Translations under genes and position numbers: made by a program
The notes under the pieces: model-generated
The model's input: the letters and a program-made list of their open reading frames with translations, nothing else
Databases searched by the model: none
Told to the model about the DNA's origin: nothing
Shown: one piece after another, positions 50,877-55,094 of the stretch
How the letters are laid out: every line of letters begins with the position of its first letter
Numbering within the stretch: the first letter of the stretch is position 1
Source of the DNA: Opitutia bacterium
Lineage (GTDB): Bacteria > Verrucomicrobiota > Verrucomicrobiia > Opitutales > Opitutaceae
Length of the DNA: 55,094 nucleotides
Reading direction: 5' to 3'
Assembly: GCA_947474365.1 (NCBI GenBank)
Contig: CANJIU010000063.1
Coordinates: 1-55,094, forward strand

Positions 50877-53800
50877 ATGAAACGTTTCACCCTCATCCTC
50901 GTTCTTGCCCTGTTCCCAACCGTGGCGTTTTCCGCCGTCGGAGATTCGCTGCGTGCCGGCGACGGAGTGCTTTTCTATGGCAACGCCATGGTCGAGCGAC
51001 TGCTCGAATCCGGAGACTTTGAGGCGCGCCTGCAACTCGCCCATCCCGACAAAAAGCTCCGCGTCCGCAGTCTCGCGTGGACCGGCGACGAAGTGGGTTA
51101 CCGCCTCCGCCCCGAAGGCTACGTGGAGCACCTCAAGACGTTGCTCGCTGCCTGGCCGGCACCGGTCGTCGTTCTCGGCTACGGGATGAATGAATCATTC
51201 GCCGGCGCCGCCGGTCTGCCAGCCTTCCGCTCGCAGTATGAGGTATATCTGCGCGAGATCACGCGCCTCCATCCCGGAGCCAGGCTCGTACTCCTGTCGC
51301 CGATTGCCTTCGAGGAACGCAGCGCCGCGTCTGCCGGCGAACGCAACCGCGATCTTGCCCTCTACACCCAGGCAATCGCCGAACTCGCCCGCGAGCACGG
51401 CGCCGACTTCGTCGATCTCTTCGCCGCGAGCCGGGCGGCCTATGCCAGCAGCACCCAGCCGCTCACCACGCAGGGGCTTCATCTCAACGCCGCCGGCGCC
51501 CGCGCCATCGGCGATGCTCTGGCACGTGCGCTTCTCGGCGACGCCGCGCCCGGCGGAATCGAATCGCCCCGGCTCGCGGATGTCGCCCGGGCCGCCGCGC
51601 TGAAACACAGTTACGTCGCGGAGCTGGTGCGGCCCAAGAACGGCGCGCTCTACTACGGCGTCCGCAAACGCCCCGAGGAAAACGCCGCCGAATTGCCGCG
51701 TTATCATCAACTCGTCGAGCAGACCGAGGCGATCCTGCACGATCTCGCCGCCCACCCGGCAAAGCGGTTCGCGGATTATCCAGCCCCCACGCTGCCCGCC
51801 TTGCCCGAGGGCAAGACGACCACGTATCGGTTTCCTGGTGGTACGGTCCGCTCGCCGGGCGACATGCAGCAGGAATTGGTGGTGGCCGACGGCTACGCGG
51901 TGAATCTCTTCGCCTCGGAGGAACAGTTCCCTGAGTTGCGCAATCCGGTGCAATTGAGCTTCGACGCCCGGGGACGGCTCTGGGTCGTTACAATGCCCTC
52001 GTTTCCGCACACGATTCCCGGCGAGCAACCGCGCGATAAGATTCTTGTCCTCGAAGACACCGATCACGATGGCAAGGCGGACACGTGCACCGTCTTTGCC
52101 GATGGCTTCGATGCGCTCGACGGCGTCGCCTTCCACGAGCGCGGCGTGATCGTCTCCGCCCAGCCGCGACTTCTGGTGCTGAATGACACCGATGGAGACG
52201 GGCGCGCGGACACCCGCAGCGAACTCCTGCGCGGCATCGACGTGACCGATTCGCATCACGGCGGGATGGTGACCAGCGATCCGCTCGGCCACCTCATCTT
52301 TTCTGACGGAGTGTTTCACCGCTCCCAGTTTGAGACGCCATTCGGTGTCGTGCGCGGCATCGACTCGACGACCTACCGCCTCAACCCCGCGACCGGGCGC
52401 GTCTCCCCCGAGTGGCAGAGCATGACGCCGAATCCGTGGAAGGTGTCCTTCGACCGCTATGGAGATATTTTTCAGCGCTACGGCGGCGGGCACGTGCTCG
52501 AGGCGGTGCCGCTCACGTGGACGCCGCTCGGGGTCTATCATCCCTACGGCAACGCGACCGTGCTGAACTACGCGAAGGGCTCGGCCCTCAGTGTGATTTC
52601 GAGCCCCAATTTTCCCGACGCGCTGCAACAGGGGATCGCGTCCGCCTCGCTGCTCGGCAGCTACATCGTGTCGCTCTCGGCGGTGAACGCCGACGCCGGC
52701 CCCATCGTGGCGGCGAATCGCCTCGACGTGTTGTCATCGAAGAACAGCACGTTTCGCCCTGTCGACGTGGAATTCGGCTTCGACGGCGCGTTGTATGTGT
52801 CGGATTTTTCCAGTCTGATCATCGGCCACGCCCAGCACGCGATGCGCGATCCGCAATGGAATCACGTGCGTGGCCGCATCTGGCGCGTTGTGCACACGGG
52901 CAAGCCGGTCGTCCATGATTGGCCGAAGATCGAAGGCGCGGCTCCGGCCGCGTTGGCGGCGTTGCTCGTCCATCCGCAAAATATCGTCCGCCATCATGCG
53001 CGCATTCAGCTCAGAAAACTCGGCGCCGCAGCAGTGCCGGCCATCGAAGCGTGGGTCGCGGCACGGCCTCGCACGCAGCCAGGTCTCGATCAGGCGCACC
53101 TCGAGGCGTCGTGGGTGCTGGCGGCCGCCGGTACGGTCCGGCCGGCGTGGGTTTCCAACCTGGCCCGTTCGGACGATCCGCAGATGCGCGCGGCGGCGGT
53201 GCAGCTCATCCGCCTGACCGTGGATCGCCTGCCCGATGCCCTGGCGCGTCTCACCCAGGCTGCGAATGACCCGCACCCGCGTGTGCGCATGGCGGTGATC
53301 AACGCGGTCGCCCATCTGCGGGCCACACGGTCGAACTTCGACGCGGCCATCGCGCATCTGCATTCGACAGAGCCGCCCGTGCAGCAGATGTTGGCCGATC
53401 TCCGCGCGGGAACCGCGCCACACAAGGGGCGTTCCGTTCCCGTGCTGGAAGTTTCGCCGGCCACCCGCGTTGAGCAGTGGCTGACCATCGGTTCGACGAC
53501 CGCGAATGAAGCGACGGCGGGGTCAAAGTCGGTGCAGAAACCGAAGGGCAAAGGCGCGGCGGTCACCGGCGGGACATTTCGGACTTTCATTGACGTGACG
53601 ACGCCCCAGACCGCGGTCATCAGCGTCAAACACGGCTACCTTGATATCTCCGCCAACGGCGTGCAGATCGCCTCTGCCGACAGCCCCTACAGTACGGAGC
53701 AGCAGGTGGCGTTCGAACTCCAACCGGGGCTGAACTCCATCGAAGTCACGTTTCGTCGTCTCAAGAACGGACCGCCACCTGTATTCGTTTTCGATTCGCT

Positions 53801-54266
53801 CGGACAACCGTTGTCCGGCGCGCGTTTCGCGGCTGACTCAGCCGAGCTGAAAGTGAGTGCCGCCGCCTGGGGAAAAGTCCACGCCGCCGACACCGGCGCG
53901 CTCCGCGTCCAAGCCGTGCCGAATCAGATGCAGTTTGTGCCGCGCGAGCTCCGGGTGAAAGCAGGGCAGAGGGTGCGTCTGGTCTTTGAAAACCCGGACT
54001 CGATGCCCCACAACCTGGTCTTGATGGCGTTGGGGGCCGAAGAAGAGATCGGATTGCTCGCCGATCAAATGGCGGGTGATCCCGCGAGCCTCGCCAAAAA
54101 CTTCATCCCCGCGTCGCCGAAGGTGCTGCACGCGACGCCGCTCGTGGATCCCAACGGGCGCGCCGAACTGGCGTTCGACGCCCCGATGCAGTCCGGGCGC
54201 TATCCGTTTATTTGCACGTTCCCCGGCCACTGGCGCATCATGCGCGGCGTGCTGGTTGTGGAGTGA
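50877..54266 (+). CDS. SGNH-like / sugar-dehydrogenase-type propeller / HEAT / cupredoxin fusion
   Basis: 1129 residues from ATG 50877 (MKRFTLILVLALFPTVAFS, signal peptide). Domain 1 (about 20-235) is SGNH-like but has YGNAMVERL where GDS would be and GYGMNES for block III, so it is probably non-catalytic, as in related PVC proteins. Domain 2 (about 328-680) is a PVC-type dehydrogenase propeller with DTDHDGKADTCTVFADG and DTDGDGRADTRSELL repeats. HEAT repeats follow (685-850), then a beta domain (890-985). The C-terminal cupredoxin (1013-1129) has His1045 (MPHNL), Cys1113, His1118 and Met1122 (CTFPGHWRIM), the spacing of azurin. No CxxCH haem motif is present. It may oxidise a sugar and pass electrons to its own copper site (inference). 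Confidence 0.85.
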   Translation: MKRFTLILVLALFPTVAFSAVGDSLRAGDGVLFYGNAMVERLLESGDFEARLQLAHPDKKLRVRSLAWTGDEVGYRLRPEGYVEHLKTLLAAWPAPVVVLGYGMNESFAGAAGLPAFRSQYEVYLREITRLHPGARLVLLSPIAFEERSAASAGERNRDLALYTQAIAELAREHGADFVDLFAASRAAYASSTQPLTTQGLHLNAAGARAIGDALARALLGDAAPGGIESPRLADVARAAALKHSYVAELVRPKNGALYYGVRKRPEENAAELPRYHQLVEQTEAILHDLAAHPAKRFADYPAPTLPALPEGKTTTYRFPGGTVRSPGDMQQELVVADGYAVNLFASEEQFPELRNPVQLSFDARGRLWVVTMPSFPHTIPGEQPRDKILVLEDTDHDGKADTCTVFADGFDALDGVAFHERGVIVSAQPRLLVLNDTDGDGRADTRSELLRGIDVTDSHHGGMVTSDPLGHLIFSDGVFHRSQFETPFGVVRGIDSTTYRLNPATGRVSPEWQSMTPNPWKVSFDRYGDIFQRYGGGHVLEAVPLTWTPLGVYHPYGNATVLNYAKGSALSVISSPNFPDALQQGIASASLLGSYIVSLSAVNADAGPIVAANRLDVLSSKNSTFRPVDVEFGFDGALYVSDFSSLIIGHAQHAMRDPQWNHVRGRIWRVVHTGKPVVHDWPKIEGAAPAALAALLVHPQNIVRHHARIQLRKLGAAAVPAIEAWVAARPRTQPGLDQAHLEASWVLAAAGTVRPAWVSNLARSDDPQMRAAAVQLIRLTVDRLPDALARLTQAANDPHPRVRMAVINAVAHLRATRSNFDAAIAHLHSTEPPVQQMLADLRAGTAPHKGRSVPVLEVSPATRVEQWLTIGSTTANEATAGSKSVQKPKGKGAAVTGGTFRTFIDVTTPQTAVISVKHGYLDISANGVQIASADSPYSTEQQVAFELQPGLNSIEVTFRRLKNGPPPVFVFDSLGQPLSGARFAADSAELKVSAAAWGKVHAADTGALRVQAVPNQMQFVPRELRVKAGQRVRLVFENPDSMPHNLVLMALGAEEEIGLLADQMAGDPASLAKNFIPASPKVLHATPLVDPNGRAELAFDAPMQSGRYPFICTFPGHWRIMRGVLVVE

Positions 54267-54326
54267 ACCAGGGCCAACGGCGACCCGGGTGCTTTGTCTC
54301 CGTCGTCAACCGAAGGCTCCCGGGGA

Positions 54327-54350
54327 GGCGGCGTGGTTCGAAGCGCCGCC
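54327..54350. terminator. Hairpin between convergent genes, possible bidirectional terminator
   Basis: Perfect 7-bp stem GGCGGCG/CGCCGCC with a 10-nt loop, 60 bp after the fusion gene's stop and 5 bp before the acetyltransferase's end. No T-run follows on either strand, so termination would need Rho or act weakly. Confidence 0.4.
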
Positions 54351-54354
54351 GTCC

Positions 54355-54861
54355 TCAATTCAGCGGTTTCGTCAGGAAGATCGCTTCGCCAGCACCGGGT
54401 TGGAGGGCGTAGCGCTTGAAGCCCGCGGCGGTATAGGTCCGCAGGGCCCGGTCGTTTCGGTCGAGCACTTCCAGCGTCAGCTTGCAGCAACCGAGTTCGC
54501 GCGCCTTGGCTTCGACGGCGGCCAGGAGTATGCGCCCGACGCCGCGGCCGCGGTGCGACGGCACAACCGACACATCGTGCAGGTTGAGGAGCGGCATGGC
54601 CGCGAACGTGGAAAAACCACGGAAACACACGGCGATTCCCACTGGGACATCGGCATCGTAGGCCAAGAGTATCAGCGTGGTGGGATGCTGCCGCAGCCCT
54701 GGGATCAGCCGTTCGCGCGCTTGAGAGGAGAGGGGAGCGCCGTCGCCCATGGGGTCGCGGGAGTAGGCATCAATCATGGCGAGGACAGCCGCCTGATGAT
54801 CCGGTCGGTTCAAGTCAGCTTGCACCGTGCGGATCGTGGTAACCCCTGGATGGTTCATCAT
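54355..54861 (-). CDS. GNAT family N-acetyltransferase
   Basis: 168 residues from ATG 54861 (MMNHPGVTTIRTVQADL); ATG 54858 is equally likely, and a TTG at 54876 is less so. The GNAT fold is shown by LLAYDADVPVGIAVCFRGFS (strands 2-4), LHDVSVVPSHRGRGVGRILL (acetyl-CoA pyrophosphate loop RGRGVG) and LEVLDRNDRALRTYTAAGFK (Asn and Tyr of motif B). It transfers an acetyl group from acetyl-CoA to an amine; the acceptor cannot be inferred. It converges on the sugar-acid operon and shows no functional link to it. Confidence 0.9.
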   Translation of the reverse strand: MMNHPGVTTIRTVQADLNRPDHQAAVLAMIDAYSRDPMGDGAPLSSQARERLIPGLRQHPTTLILLAYDADVPVGIAVCFRGFSTFAAMPLLNLHDVSVVPSHRGRGVGRILLAAVEAKARELGCCKLTLEVLDRNDRALRTYTAAGFKRYALQPGAGEAIFLTKPLN

Positions 54862-54961
54862 CCGTCCACGCAACACCAGAGCCTCGCGCCCGTCTACGTG
54901 GAAACGACAGAGTGGCGCAAGCGGCGAGGCGGCGCCTGCGCCGGGTTACGGCTGATTTTTT

Positions 54962-55093
54962 CTAATTTGGAAGCCAGGCGGTGGGGTTATCCGCCGTGAT
55001 CAGCGCGAAGGCGCGGGCGGCACTGTGGGCTTCGAGATGCTCCTGAAAACTGCGGGTGCTCTTGCGACTGTGCTTCTTCGCGCCTTTCTCCCG
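54962..55093 (-). CDS. C-terminal fragment of an unidentified protein
   Basis: Forty-three codons plus TAG, open to the right edge of the window. The visible protein is basic at first (REKGAKKHSRKSTRSFQEHL) then ends AFALITADNPTAWLPN. The lysine/arginine-rich segment suggests nucleic-acid contact, but no family is recognisable. It is probably the last part of a minus-strand gene whose start lies outside the window; it could also be a chance open frame. Confidence 0.4.
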   Translation of the reverse strand, partial: REKGAKKHSRKSTRSFQEHLEAHSAARAFALITADNPTAWLPN

Positions 55094-55094
55094 C

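Noticed and set aside
51195..52628. Minus-strand frame of 477 codons inside the cupredoxin fusion gene
   Set aside because: Antisense shadow; the plus-strand protein has clear domains throughout.
54930..54961. GC hairpin followed by a T-run resembling a plus-strand terminator
   Set aside because: No plus-strand gene leads into it, and the T-run lies about 12 nt past the stem; on the minus strand the order is wrong.

Overview
The window looks like a chromosomal segment of a GC-rich, Gram-negative Verrucomicrobiota bacterium, most likely of the Opitutales/Opitutaceae. Grounds: five intact TonB-dependent receptors and one broken one with the N-terminal architecture common in that group, several exported sulfatases, DUF1080 (3-keto-disaccharide hydrolase-type) domains, a PVC-type sugar-dehydrogenase/HEAT protein, a very long CotH/lamin-tail protein, and almost no Shine-Dalgarno sequences in front of clear start codons. 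I saw no tRNA, rRNA, CRISPR array or replication origin. The genus is inference.

Layout. 1-3155: the right end of an IS5-like element truncates a decayed TonB-dependent receptor pseudogene. 3.3-8.1 kb: a 130-bp MITE-like repeat, a YncE-propeller/phosphoesterase protein, and a low-density stretch with an amber-interrupted small ORF, an ORF6N-domain protein, several palindromes and a frameshifted membrane-protein gene. 8.2-28.9 kb: one long minus-strand array. In transcription order it holds a sulfatase, a TonB receptor, a Tat-exported FAD oxidoreductase, a Tat-exported sugar isomerase-like protein, a double-DUF1080 protein, a second sulfatase, an esterase/SMP-30 fusion, two tandem TonB receptors and a third sulfatase. 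It reads as a locus for taking up and dismantling a sulfated or esterified glycoside, with oxidation-based cleavage enzymes and no recognisable classical glycoside hydrolase or SusD partner.

29.1-42.9 kb, still minus strand: a putative Na+/H+ antiporter, an exported multidomain CotH/lamin-tail protein of about 1850 residues, a translationally coupled pair (LTA-synthase-like membrane enzyme and an outer-membrane protein) with Pho-box-like 11-bp repeats upstream, and a further TonB receptor with a convincing terminator. 43.3-54.3 kb, plus strand: a tightly packed operon of TonB receptor, DHDPS-family aldolase, hexuronate/galactonate-type MFS transporter, enolase-superfamily sugar-acid dehydratase, SGNH hydrolase, and a fusion of SGNH-like, dehydrogenase-type propeller, HEAT and cupredoxin domains. 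Together these suggest outer-membrane capture, de-esterification and inner-membrane import of a sugar acid, then dehydration and retro-aldol cleavage. The window ends with a convergent GNAT acetyltransferase and the tail of an unidentified gene.

The most notable items are the candidate periplasmic oxidative glycoside-cleavage module, the cupredoxin-tailed fusion with an azurin-spaced copper site, the Pho-box-like array, and two matching 130-bp MITE-like elements. Functions are assigned by reading motifs; no database search was possible.
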